47,047 nucleotides of DNA from Thermodesulfobacteriota bacterium (GTDB lineage Bacteria; Desulfobacterota; DSM-4660; Desulfatiglandales; Desulfatiglandaceae). This document shows positions 7,224 to 15,017 of this stretch, in pieces. The notes beneath the pieces are model-generated. The model had not been told where the DNA came from and ran no database searches. It saw nothing but the letters and a program-made list of their open reading frames with translations. Position 1 is the first letter of the stretch. Every line of letters starts with the position of its first letter. The position numbers and the translations under genes are program-made. Location: assembly GCA_028278625.1 (NCBI GenBank), contig JANQDY010000257.1, forward strand, positions 1 through 47,047. Reading direction: 5' to 3'.

Positions 7224-8363
7224 TCAAATCCCCATCTGTTTGCTGATCACCTCATTCATGATCTCATGGGTCCCGCCGCCGATGGAAAAAAGCCGTGAAT
7301 CGCGATAGAGCCGCTCAACCAGGTACTCCCGGCAGTAGCCGTATCCCCCGTGGATCTGGACCGCGTCATGGACCACCCGGTCACAAACGGACCCGGCGAA
7401 GTTCTTAGCCATGCAGACCTCTTTCAAGGCCTTCCGCCGTTTTCCGATCCCATTGGCCACGCCGTAGGTGAAACACCTGGCGGCCTCCACGGATGTGGCC
7501 ATCTCCGCCAGTTTGTGCCGCGTGACCTGGAACCCGGTGAGGGGCCGGCCGAAGGCCTCGCGCTCCTTTGCATGGGAAATGGCGAGTTCAAGGGCCATTT
7601 GCGCAACGGTTACAGCTTCAACCGCCAGATAGAGCCGCTCTTTTTCAAAATTGATCATGATCCCCTTGAAGCCCTGGTTTTCCGAACCCAGGGGGTTTCC
7701 CGCCGGCACCATGCAATCCATGAAGGACAGTTCAGCCGTGTCGGAGGCGTGCCAGCCCATTTTCTCGATGTTGCGGGAAACCGAGAATCCCGCTGTTCCC
7801 TTTTCGATGAGAAGCAGGCTGATCCCTCCGGCGCCCGGACCGCCGGTGCGGACGGCCGCGGTTACTAGGTCGGCCCGGGTACCGCTGGTGATAAAGGTCT
7901 TGGTGCCGTTCACCACATAATGATCCCCCCGGCGGACCGCACGGGTCCTGAGACCAGCCACATCGGATCCACTTCCCGGTTCGGTCACCCCCAGGACGGA
8001 AATCTTGTTCCCCCTCAACACCGGCGGGATGAAACGCGCCTTCTGTTCGGGAGAACCGAGCGCCAGCACCGGTGGAAGCCCGATGGAGCCGCACCCCAGA
8101 CTGGAGGCCAGGCCCACGGAACCGCACCGGATGATCTCTTCGATGTAGACCACTTCGTGGAACACGTCGCAGGGGGTCCCCCCGTATTCTTCCGGGTAGC
8201 CCATGCCCAGGAAACCGGCCCCGCCGGCCTTCCGGTACAGGTCCCGGGGAAAGGTCTTTTCCTTTTCCCATTGATCCACATGGGGGGCGATTTCCCGCAA
8301 AACGAATTTCCGCACCTGGTTCCGCAGTATGCGATGGGATTCACCAAAATAGGGATGCTCCAT
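7224..8363 (-). CDS. acyl-CoA dehydrogenase, isovaleryl/long-chain-type active site
   Basis: A 379-residue FAD enzyme of standard acyl-CoA dehydrogenase length. It has VLGVTEPGSGSDVAGL and KTFITSGTRADLV (FAD/substrate strands), EREAFGRPLTGFQ, and C-terminal QIHGGYGYCREYLVERLYRD. The MCAD-type catalytic Glu position reads IGGGTHEI, so the base is absent there. FEKERLYLA near residue 240 offers the alternative Glu used by isovaleryl- and long-chain acyl-CoA dehydrogenases, suggesting branched or bulky acyl-CoA substrates. Start: ATG with GAGG six nt upstream. Spacing is 20 nt after the PP2C gene and 116 nt before the flavoprotein. An electron-transfer flavoprotein would be the acceptor; none is encoded in the window. 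Confidence 0.92.
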   Translation of the reverse strand: MEHPYFGESHRILRNQVRKFVLREIAPHVDQWEKEKTFPRDLYRKAGGAGFLGMGYPEEYGGTPCDVFHEVVYIEEIIRCGSVGLASSLGCGSIGLPPVLALGSPEQKARFIPPVLRGNKISVLGVTEPGSGSDVAGLRTRAVRRGDHYVVNGTKTFITSGTRADLVTAAVRTGGPGAGGISLLLIEKGTAGFSVSRNIEKMGWHASDTAELSFMDCMVPAGNPLGSENQGFKGIMINFEKERLYLAVEAVTVAQMALELAISHAKEREAFGRPLTGFQVTRHKLAEMATSVEAARCFTYGVANGIGKRRKALKEVCMAKNFAGSVCDRVVHDAVQIHGGYGYCREYLVERLYRDSRLFSIGGGTHEIMNEVISKQMGI

Positions 8364-8383
8364 AATGTCCTCAACGGCGGACG

Positions 8384-9160
8384 TCAGTCAAAAGGAACGT
8401 CCTCGCCGCTGACGCCGTGAATATCCATGTGTATCCGTGCCCGGGACGGCTTCAGATGTTCCGGGTTCACGGCAATCATTGCGATGTCGTCCACGGTCTG
8501 ACGGCTTCGGCCGTATCTGGCCAGCAGGTCTTCGGGGACCCGGTCCACCGTGTTGCTCCGGATTGACCGGGTCAGGCACCCGTAAAGGCCCGGGGGTTCC
8601 GGAAAGCAGAGGTCGCCGATGCCGTCCGTGGTCAGAACAAATACCGTTCCGGGCGGCACGAAAAAGGCCTCAGCCTGGTAGACCTTTCGAGAACGGCCGG
8701 CCAGCCAGAAGTTGCTCTCGGTAATCCGTCGAAGGGCTCCCGGGGACTCGAACCGGAATATCATGCTGTCGCCGCAGTGACAGAGCATGCCCCAGATGCC
8801 GACATCGCAGTGGAGCATCTTGAGCACGGTGAACGTGGCGGCATCCCCGTAGGGAATATCCGCCAGCATCGATTCAACCGCCCCTTTGAAACTCCCCAGA
8901 AGGTGCGGCACACGGCTTTCAGGATGCCGCACCGCCCAATCCATGCCGGTGAGGCGGGTGGCCGCGTGATCAAAACGGCGCATCAGGCGCCCCGACGCCC
9001 CGGCGGCCCTCCCGGCGCCGTCGGCCACGGCGAAGATCCCCTTTTGAAGGTCCATGAATATGGCATCTTCGCAAGGACCCCCTACCCGGCCGGGGCGCAT
9101 GACCGATCCGATCCCTTCGGGCCCGCGAAATTTCAGGACGGGCCGCACCTCCCGGCCCAT
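8384..9160 (-). CDS. PP2C-like protein phosphatase
   Basis: A 258-residue protein with PP2C/PPM landmarks: CED near residues 30-32 (in place of NED), the metal motif FAVADGAG with D47-G48, GILxCHCGDS-like strand MLCHCGDSMIF, VLTTDGIGDL with the second Asp-Gly, and a late DDIAMIAV. All acidic metal-binding positions of an active Mn/Mg serine/threonine phosphatase appear present. Start uncertain: ATG 9160 is 7 nt after the maoC stop, while ATG 9187 would overlap maoC by 20 nt; neither has a clear ribosome site, so translational coupling is likely. A phosphatase inside a catabolic operon is unusual. It may reverse Ser/Thr phosphorylation of a pathway enzyme or of an anti-sigma-type regulator; no partner kinase is encoded here. 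Confidence 0.75.
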   Translation of the reverse strand: MGREVRPVLKFRGPEGIGSVMRPGRVGGPCEDAIFMDLQKGIFAVADGAGRAAGASGRLMRRFDHAATRLTGMDWAVRHPESRVPHLLGSFKGAVESMLADIPYGDAATFTVLKMLHCDVGIWGMLCHCGDSMIFRFESPGALRRITESNFWLAGRSRKVYQAEAFFVPPGTVFVLTTDGIGDLCFPEPPGLYGCLTRSIRSNTVDRVPEDLLARYGRSRQTVDDIAMIAVNPEHLKPSRARIHMDIHGVSGEDVPFD

Positions 9161-9167
9161 GGCGTTT

Positions 9168-9671
9168 TTAAGCGTCAGGGGCCACATCCTTTGCTTTGGC
9201 GCCCTTCGGCCGCCTTCCCACGAGAGCCCGGGTGTCGTAAACCACCACGTCCTCGTTCCGCTGATTCCTGATGGTGTTGCGGCATACCAGAATGCCCCGC
9301 GCGTCATCCTTCTTCTCCAGGGAACGCACCTCCGCCTCGCAATGGATGGTATCGCCGATCCTGACCGGACCCACAAACCGGACCCTGTCCATGCCGTAAA
9401 AGGCGATAAAGGATTCGGGAAAAACCGTATGCTCCCCCAGCCTGAAAATGAGGGTGCTGCCCATGGCCAGCACCAGGAGACCGTGGGCAATCCGCTCGCC
9501 GAAGGGGGTTTTCCGGGCATACTCCACATCCGTGTGGACCGAGTGCCAGTCCCCGGTGAGCCCGGCATAATTGACAATGTCGGCCTCGGTCACGGTCCTG
9601 GCGGGCGTCACCCATCGCTCGCCCTCACGGTAGTCCTCCAGATGGATTTTCCTTCGCGATGTCTCCCGCAT
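9168..9671 (-). CDS. MaoC-like (R)-specific enoyl-CoA hydratase/dehydratase
   Basis: A 167-residue hot-dog-fold protein. TEADIVNYAGLTGDWHSVHTD carries the hydratase catalytic Asp and His (D-x4-H; the usual Asn in DxNxxH is His here), and FGERIAHGLLVLAMGSTL gives the central helix. VRFVGPVRIGDTIHCEAEV matches the C-terminal strands of MaoC proteins. Length is typical for a single-domain hydratase that hydrates enoyl-CoA esters without metal. ATG with AGGA nine nt upstream. It follows DUF35 by 19 nt and precedes the PP2C gene. Together with the crotonase upstream it gives the operon two stereochemically different hydratases, consistent with two substrates or with epimerisation by dehydration/rehydration. 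Confidence 0.88.
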   Translation of the reverse strand: MRETSRRKIHLEDYREGERWVTPARTVTEADIVNYAGLTGDWHSVHTDVEYARKTPFGERIAHGLLVLAMGSTLIFRLGEHTVFPESFIAFYGMDRVRFVGPVRIGDTIHCEAEVRSLEKKDDARGILVCRNTIRNQRNEDVVVYDTRALVGRRPKGAKAKDVAPDA

Positions 9672-9690
9672 GGCCGGGATCCTTCCCCTC

Positions 9691-10164
9691 TCAGCGGACG
9701 AATTCGAAGTATCGAATATCCCGAATGTTTCCCTTCATCTCATGGGGCTTCTTGAACACCGCTTTCACCTTCATCCCCACCTGGATCCGGCTCACATCGG
9801 TTTCGTTGATGATGTGAGAGAAGATGGCGTCCGCCCCCTCGATCCGTATATATCCGTAGGTGTAGGGAATGGGCCGCTGAGCGCCGGTATCAGGGTCGAG
9901 GAAGGGAAAGTTGACCACGGAAAAAGCTGTCAGGATTCCCCGGTTGGGAAGGGGCACCAGTTCGTCCAGTTCCCTGAAGCAGGGTCCGCAGATTCTCCGG
10001 GGCGGCACATAGACGGTGCCGCACGAGGGGCACCGTATCCCGATGAAGCGCTGGTGGTCATAAATTTCCTGAAAGAATCGGCTGCCGTACCTTCCGACGG
10101 ACCACTCGTAGGGCATGGGAGTGGTGAAGCGCACCGTCAGCGGTTTTTGGTAATCACGTTCCAT
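9691..10164 (-). CDS. DUF35 zinc-ribbon/OB-fold protein, thiolase partner
   Basis: A 157-residue DUF35 protein with an N-terminal helix, a rubredoxin-like zinc ribbon (C45, C48, C59, C62; spacing CxxC-x10-CxxC with VPPR between) and a C-terminal OB fold (about 70-150) ending RDIRYFEFV. In characterised systems (archaeal thiolase/HMG-CoA synthase, PhlB, BbsA, ChsH2) DUF35 proteins bridge or feed acyl-CoA to a thiolase-fold partner and are needed for activity. Here it follows two SCP2-type thiolase-like genes, with a 92-nt AT-rich gap. ATG with AGGA eleven nt upstream. It probably forms a complex with the proteins encoded at 10257-12569. Confidence 0.88.
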   Translation of the reverse strand: MERDYQKPLTVRFTTPMPYEWSVGRYGSRFFQEIYDHQRFIGIRCPSCGTVYVPPRRICGPCFRELDELVPLPNRGILTAFSVVNFPFLDPDTGAQRPIPYTYGYIRIEGADAIFSHIINETDVSRIQVGMKVKAVFKKPHEMKGNIRDIRYFEFVR

Positions 10165-10256
10165 GGGTGGGGATTCCTTTCATAAAGAAAATATTTTGAT
10201 TTTTCTTAGAAAGGCGAACCTAAAACAATATCAGTCCTCCGCCTTCCGTCCTCCGG

Positions 10257-11417
10257 TCAGGGCCTCTCCGCACTCAGAACCATGACGTCGGACCAGAAGC
10301 AGCCGCCGAATCCCGTGGCCAACGCCAGCCTGACGTCCGGAACCTGGCGGTCCCCGCCCTTTCCCATGATCTGGATCGATGCCTCGGCCACGCGCAAGAG
10401 CGCCGTTGCTCCGATGCAGTTGGTGCTGATGACGCCCCCCGACGGGTTGACGGGTATGGTCCCGCCCATATCCGTGTGCCCGTCCCCAACGAATTGCGGG
10501 CCTTCCCCGGGGCCGCAAAACCCCAGGTCTTCGATCCACTTGAGCCCCGCATAAGTGTAGGGCAGGTAGAGTTCCGCCACATCGAGCTGCTCCGCGGGCC
10601 GGGTAATGCCTGCCTTTTCATAAGCCTCTTTGGACGCCCGCTGGAGAGACACCAGCCCCTTGTGGTAGTCGGTGGAATCGCCGAACCAGGTGTAGGTGTG
10701 GCGCACGGCGCACGATTTGACCCAGGCCGGCCGAGACGTCAGTTTCCGGGCCAGGCCGTCCGCGGCGAACAGCACTGCGCAGGCCCCGTCCGTTCGGGGG
10801 CACACGTCCAGGAGCTTGATGGGATAGGCCAGCATGGGCGATGCCATGACATCCTCCATGGCAATGGGCTTTCTCAGGTGGGCGTGGGGATTGTTGAGAG
10901 CGTGGGCACGGTCCCGGACCGCCACACGGGCCGCGTCCTCCTGGGTGGCGCCATATTGCTCCATGTAGGCGGTGGCCTCGGTGGCCAGGCTGGGGATGGC
11001 ACCGGAGTAAGAGAACCGGTCCCATATTGGATCGCTGCAGGTCACGATGGCCGCGGTGGTATCGCTCTCGGAGTTCTTCTCCCAGCCGATGGCCAGGACC
11101 CGGTCGAAAAGCCCGGAAGCCACATGGTAATAGGCGGCAATGGCCACTGACGTTCCGGTGGTGCCGCCGGTGGTGACCTTCATGATGGGCTTCATGATGC
11201 CGCCCGAGCCTTCAACGCTCCAGGTATCAACATAATTGATGGACTCGAAATGGTCCATGTTGCCGATTACGATGGCATCGACATCATCAATGGTCAGTTC
11301 ACAATCCCGCAGGGCCCGGGTCACGGCTTCGTAGATCATTTCCCGGCCGTTCACATCCGGCCGGTGACTTCTGTGGTCGGTCTGTCCGGTTCCGACGACG
11401 GCTACATTTCTCGGCAT
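10257..11417 (-). CDS. SCP2-type thiolase-like protein lacking the nucleophilic Cys (A-type, module 2)
   Basis: A 386-residue thiolase-fold protein. It starts NVAVVGTGQTDH and has TIDDVDAIVIGNMDHFE, then VTTGGTTGTS (81-90) where thiolases carry their acyl-accepting Cys; no Cys is present. The usual GHPxGAtG histidine motif is replaced by NPSGGVISTNCIGAT, leaving a Cys in the STNCIGA stretch. The end reads TGFGGCFWSDVMVL. Its closest relative in the window is the protein at 15576-16745. It starts 9 nt after the B-type partner, suggesting a heteromer. Ltp2-type aldolases of steroid side-chain degradation are also Cys-less thiolase homologues bound to DUF35, so a retro-aldol or non-thiolytic C-C cleavage role is possible. 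ATG with GAGG seven nt upstream. Confidence 0.82.
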   Translation of the reverse strand: MPRNVAVVGTGQTDHRSHRPDVNGREMIYEAVTRALRDCELTIDDVDAIVIGNMDHFESINYVDTWSVEGSGGIMKPIMKVTTGGTTGTSVAIAAYYHVASGLFDRVLAIGWEKNSESDTTAAIVTCSDPIWDRFSYSGAIPSLATEATAYMEQYGATQEDAARVAVRDRAHALNNPHAHLRKPIAMEDVMASPMLAYPIKLLDVCPRTDGACAVLFAADGLARKLTSRPAWVKSCAVRHTYTWFGDSTDYHKGLVSLQRASKEAYEKAGITRPAEQLDVAELYLPYTYAGLKWIEDLGFCGPGEGPQFVGDGHTDMGGTIPVNPSGGVISTNCIGATALLRVAEASIQIMGKGGDRQVPDVRLALATGFGGCFWSDVMVLSAERP

Positions 11418-11426
11418 GTTCGTTCC

Positions 11427-12569
11427 TCACTTCTCCTCGCTCAGGATCCATACGCAATGGCTCTGGCCGCAGGGACCGTTGATGCCGTGAGCCAGGGCGG
11501 TCCCCGCGCCCGGCACCTGTCTTTTCCCGGCTTCCCCCCTGAGCTGCAGGGCCGCTTCTATGATCCGGGCCAGGCCGGCCACCAGCAGCGCATGGGCCGA
11601 CAGCACCCCGCCGGACGGGTTGACCGGCATTGGGCCGTCCATGGCCGTCACGCCATCTGAAAGCAGGCGGCCGCCGCTTCCGGATCCACAAAAACCCATC
11701 CCTTCAAGCCAGAGGGGCTCCATGTAGCTGAAGGCGTCGTAGAGTTCCACCAGATCGATCTCTTTAGCGGGATCCGTAATGCCCGCCATTTCAAAGGCCC
11801 GGTACGCCGCTTTCCCGAGGGCCGGAGACTCGGCCAGATCCCGATCCCCCAGAAAGAAGGCATCCGAGCAGTGGGCCATCCCTTTTATCCAGATCGGCGG
11901 GGTCTTGGCCTTTGCCGCAACACCCTCCCGGACGATGATAATTGCCGCGGCCCCGTCGCTGACGGGACTGCAGTCGAGATGCTTGATGGGGTCCGCCAGC
12001 TTCTCGGAATTCATGACGTCATCGACCGTAATATCGAGGGATAGGTGGGCAAAGGGGTTGCAGCGGCCGTTCTGGTGGTTCTTGACCGAGACCCGCGCGA
12101 AATCCGCTTCGGTCAGGCCGTACCGCTCCATATAGGCATTGGCCTGAAGCGCGGCCGAGCCGAGGGCGTCGATCCCCAGATACCGCTGAAAGACGGGATC
12201 GAACATGGCGTTGGTGATCATCTTCATGTCGCCCTCGCTCCCCTTGCCGTGGGCCACAACCAGGGTGGCATCAAAGCCGCCCAGGGTTCGCATGGCCCCG
12301 TAAAAGGCCCCGAAGGTCCCGTCCCCTTCAACTGTCGAAATGTTCTTGTCGTGAGCGCCGGCCGCCTCGCCCACTGCCATGGAGGAAATGGTCCTCCCGT
12401 CCAGGAAGTCATTGGAAACCGTCACCACATTGTCGATGTCGGAAATGGTCATCCCCGCGTCCGCAAGGGCATCCCGGGTCACTTCGTAGACCAGGTCGTA
12501 ACCGGTCTTGTCCCGCATCCTCCCTTTATAGGGCGTCTGCGCAACGCCCACAATCGCTATGTTTTCCAT
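11427..12569 (-). CDS. SCP2-type thiolase-like protein lacking the nucleophilic Cys (B-type, module 2)
   Basis: A 380-residue thiolase-fold protein: AIVGVAQTPYKG, TISDIDNVV, then STVEGDGTFGAF (79-89) at the nucleophile site with no Cys. DLVELYDAFSYMEPLWLEG gives the SCP2-thiolase helix and NPSGGVLSAHALLVAG keeps a His but not the GHP context. The C-terminal NGPCGQSHCVWIL contains a CGQxHC motif shared with the paralogue at 16783-17931. It lies 105 nt after a DUF35 gene and 9 nt before the A-type partner. Probably the second subunit of a heteromeric enzyme acting on an acyl-CoA. ATG preceded by GGAGAGACGGCAT. Calling it acetyl-CoA acetyltransferase would overstate what the active site supports. 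Confidence 0.82.
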   Translation of the reverse strand: MENIAIVGVAQTPYKGRMRDKTGYDLVYEVTRDALADAGMTISDIDNVVTVSNDFLDGRTISSMAVGEAAGAHDKNISTVEGDGTFGAFYGAMRTLGGFDATLVVAHGKGSEGDMKMITNAMFDPVFQRYLGIDALGSAALQANAYMERYGLTEADFARVSVKNHQNGRCNPFAHLSLDITVDDVMNSEKLADPIKHLDCSPVSDGAAAIIIVREGVAAKAKTPPIWIKGMAHCSDAFFLGDRDLAESPALGKAAYRAFEMAGITDPAKEIDLVELYDAFSYMEPLWLEGMGFCGSGSGGRLLSDGVTAMDGPMPVNPSGGVLSAHALLVAGLARIIEAALQLRGEAGKRQVPGAGTALAHGINGPCGQSHCVWILSEEK

Positions 12570-12674
12570 ATGCCGTCTCTCCGGTTCAAAACCGTGTCCC
12601 GCGCAAATGCGCCGGGACCAAAAAGGCCGAAAGCGCCTGCCCGTTTGCGCCGCTTCCGCCGTTCCCCCTTCACA

Positions 12675-13136
12675 CTACCCCTCCAGGATCCGGAAATCCT
12701 CGATGTCCAGGATGTGCCCGGACCGTTCCTCCCTGAACCGGGCGATCACCCGAACCCCGTTACGGAGCCGGTCCAGGCCGTCCCTTACCATATGCAGGAA
12801 GTCCACGTCCGCGCCGTCGAGCCGGATCAGCGCATAGGCAAAGGGCGGCTCCGCGGGCTGCATGGGGGCGGCATACCGGACCACGGTATGCGCCTTGACT
12901 ACTCCCTCGGTGCTCAGTTCCACCCAGTGCGTTATCTCCTCAAAGCACCGGCCGCAGTTCTTTCGGGGCGGTACATAGACCGTATTGCACCGGCTGCAAC
13001 GGTTTCCCATAATTTTTTCCTCATCCCGAAGGCTGATGAGGAAACGACTCCCCGTCTCCCCCACCCACCAGGTGTAGGGAACCGCTATCCGCCCCTTGAG
13101 GGTCAGGGCCTCCACGTCATCCAACCATTCTTTCAT
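12675..13136 (-). CDS. DUF35 zinc-ribbon/OB-fold protein, thiolase partner
   Basis: A 153-residue DUF35 protein: N-terminal helices with GSRFLISLRDEEKIMG, zinc-ribbon cysteines C47, C50, C61 and C64 around VYVPPRKN, then the OB fold with FAYALIRLDGADVDFLH, and IARFREERSGHILDIEDFRI at the end. The ATG at 13136 has GGAG eight nt upstream; the frame is open further 5' but runs antisense through the classical thiolase gene. Placed between the classical thiolase (23-nt gap) and the B-type thiolase-like gene. It is one of two DUF35 proteins in this five-gene set, so each thiolase-like subunit or complex may have its own DUF35 adaptor. Confidence 0.87.
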   Translation of the reverse strand: MKEWLDDVEALTLKGRIAVPYTWWVGETGSRFLISLRDEEKIMGNRCSRCNTVYVPPRKNCGRCFEEITHWVELSTEGVVKAHTVVRYAAPMQPAEPPFAYALIRLDGADVDFLHMVRDGLDRLRNGVRVIARFREERSGHILDIEDFRILEG

Positions 13137-13159
13137 TTGGCTTCTCCTCGGCACCATCT

Positions 13160-14386
13160 CTAAACGCTCAGCATCAGGGCCTCGCCCTGGGACAGACCCC
13201 CGCAAATGGCCGCTACTCCCCGGCCCCCGCCGACCCGTCTCAGTTCGTACATGAGAGCCATGGTCACCCGGGCACCGCTGGCGCCCACCGGATGCCCGAT
13301 GGCGATGGCACCGCCGTTGACATTGGTCTTCTCCTTCAGGGCCCGCCACCTTTCCGGATCACGGTCGGCCAGGATCTTGAGAGAAACGAGAGTCACAGCC
13401 GCAAAGGCCTCGTTGATCTCGATCCGGTCCATCTCTTGGATGGTCCTTCCGGTTTTTTCGAGCAGCTTCTGAATGGCAATGGCAGGCACACAGGCCATGT
13501 ACTTGGGAGCACCGGCCGCGGGCTGGGCCGCCTCCACCGTTGCCAGAGGCGTCAACCCCCGCTTTTCGGCCGTTTCCCGGGTCATGATCATGACCGCCGA
13601 TGCCCCGGAGTTCATTCCCGGGGCGTTTCCCGCGGTTACCGTGGGGCTCCCGTAAATGGTCCGCAATTTCGACAGTTTTTCAAGGGAACTGTCCCCGCGG
13701 GGCTGCTCGTCCCGGTCCATGATCAGGGGGGGGACCTTTCGTTGGGGCACCTCGATGGTCATCAGTTCCTCGCCCACCCGGTATTTCCCTTGCTCAAAGG
13801 CCCTGAACCATCGCTGGTGGCTCAAAAGTGCCCATTCATCCTGCATTTCACGGGTCACACCGTATTCCACGGCCACCTCGCCCGAATCCGTGGCCACGGG
13901 CGCAAAACCTTTTTGGCTGTAGCCCAGTTCAAAAAGGACATCCTCCAGCTCGATGGGTCCCAACCGCGCCCCCCACCGGGCCTTGGCCGCCCCGGCGATC
14001 AGGGGCGTGTTCCCCATGCTCTCGGCGCCTGACGCGATGACGATTTCGGCGTTCCCGGATCTGATGGACTGAAAACCGAGACGCAGGGCCGTCATGGAAG
14101 AACAGCAGGCCCGGTCGATGGTCAGTGAAATGGAATCTTCGGGAAAACCGGCCAGCAAAGTGATCTGTCTGGCCGGGACATTGGTGTAGATGGCGTATTC
14201 AGCCGGTATACAGGTCCCGTAATAGACCTCGTCCACCTCTTCGGGTTTGACATTCGTCCGCTGGATTATCTCCTTCAGCACCATCACGCCCAGGTCCATG
14301 CTCAGGGTCGTTTTGAGTGCGCCGTCAAACCGGCCAAAAGGGGTCCGCACGGCCTCCACAATGACAATATCGTTCATGTGGTTCAT
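13160..14386 (-). CDS. classical thiolase (acyl-CoA acetyltransferase)
   Basis: A 408-residue thiolase of the standard degradative/biosynthetic class. The nucleophile is C94 in DRACCSSMTA; INEAFAAV supplies the conserved Asn/Glu, AIGHPVGASG the catalytic His, and AICGGLSQGE the second Cys (the usual CIGGGxG is altered to CGGLSQG). It should cleave 3-oxoacyl-CoA with CoA or run in reverse. The N-terminus MNHMNDIVIVEAVRTPFGRF is typical; the ATG at 14386 has GAGG seven nt upstream. It heads the second thiolase/DUF35 set and follows a DUF35 gene with an 80-nt spacer. The unusual C-terminal loop may reflect a specialised acyl substrate. Confidence 0.92.
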   Translation of the reverse strand: MNHMNDIVIVEAVRTPFGRFDGALKTTLSMDLGVMVLKEIIQRTNVKPEEVDEVYYGTCIPAEYAIYTNVPARQITLLAGFPEDSISLTIDRACCSSMTALRLGFQSIRSGNAEIVIASGAESMGNTPLIAGAAKARWGARLGPIELEDVLFELGYSQKGFAPVATDSGEVAVEYGVTREMQDEWALLSHQRWFRAFEQGKYRVGEELMTIEVPQRKVPPLIMDRDEQPRGDSSLEKLSKLRTIYGSPTVTAGNAPGMNSGASAVMIMTRETAEKRGLTPLATVEAAQPAAGAPKYMACVPAIAIQKLLEKTGRTIQEMDRIEINEAFAAVTLVSLKILADRDPERWRALKEKTNVNGGAIAIGHPVGASGARVTMALMYELRRVGGGRGVAAICGGLSQGEALMLSV

Positions 14387-14403
14387 AAGTCTTCCTCGTG
14401 AAA

Positions 14404-14437
14404 TCGGGTTGTCCGTTATCGGTTATCCGTTGTGTGT
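14404..14437. repeat. intergenic degenerate short repeats (GTTATCGGTTATCCGTT type)
   Basis: The spacer between the classical thiolase start and the next DUF35 stop contains overlapping units related to GTTATCGGTTATCCGTT. A related stretch (GGTTATTCGTTATCGG) lies at 14967-14985 in the next spacer. They do not form a strong hairpin. They look like slippage-prone spacer sequence common in deltaproteobacterial genomes (impression from memory), without an evident function. Confidence 0.35.
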
Positions 14438-14466
14438 CCCCACCTCATGACGACTTCATAACCTTT

Positions 14467-14931
14467 TCACTCAGCCGCTGTAAAACAGGCGATATCCAGA
14501 ATGTCGGCCTTTCGTTTCTCCGCGAATACCGGCGCCATCCGCATGCCGATGCGGAGCGTCTCAAAGGGAACCCCTTCGATTAAGTGGGTCATGCCCGTGT
14601 CTGCTCCGTCCAATTTGATGACGCCGTAAATGATGGGCGCCGCTTTCGGGTGGACCGGCTCGCTGTAATCGATCAGGGTGAATGTCTCCAGCGTACCCTT
14701 CGGGCCGATTTCCACCATATCGCTCTCATCGAGCAGGGAAAAACAGCGGCCGCACGTGCTTCTGGGAGGCCACATCACCCTGTGGCAGGTCTTGCAGCGG
14801 ACCCCCAAAATCCGCTTTTCATCCCGCAGGGTCGTGTAAAACAGGCTCCCCATGGTTCCGGCAAAATACCGACTGTTCGCTGTAATGTGCTGGTCCACTT
14901 CAAAGGGCCCGGAATCTTTTGTTTCCGACAT
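14467..14931 (-). CDS. DUF35 zinc-ribbon/OB-fold protein, thiolase partner
   Basis: A 154-residue DUF35 protein with an acidic N-terminus, SLFYTTLRDEKRILGVR, zinc ribbon C46, C49, C60, C63 with VMWPPRST between, then an OB fold containing IIYGVIKLDGADTGMTHLI and ending ADILDIACF. The ATG at 14931 is preferred over GTG at 14943 because GGAG sits six nt upstream. It follows another DUF35 gene (86-nt spacer); tandem DUF35 genes directly after an E/D-type thiolase pair suggest one DUF35 per thiolase-like partner. Expected role: structural zinc adaptor that delivers or holds acyl-CoA for the adjacent complex; not itself catalytic in known examples. Confidence 0.87.
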   Translation of the reverse strand: MSETKDSGPFEVDQHITANSRYFAGTMGSLFYTTLRDEKRILGVRCKTCHRVMWPPRSTCGRCFSLLDESDMVEIGPKGTLETFTLIDYSEPVHPKAAPIIYGVIKLDGADTGMTHLIEGVPFETLRIGMRMAPVFAEKRKADILDIACFTAAE

Positions 14932-15017
14932 GGCTGTCTCCACGGAAAATACTAGGTTTGGTTTTTGGTTATTCGTTATCGGCTTTCCAAGGCGAAGCTG
15001 CCTTATTAAGGCCGCGT

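Noticed and set aside
9161..9577. Upstream extension of the PP2C frame to 9577
   Set aside because: The extra residues (Trp/Arg/Ser-rich) are the out-of-frame reading of the MaoC gene.
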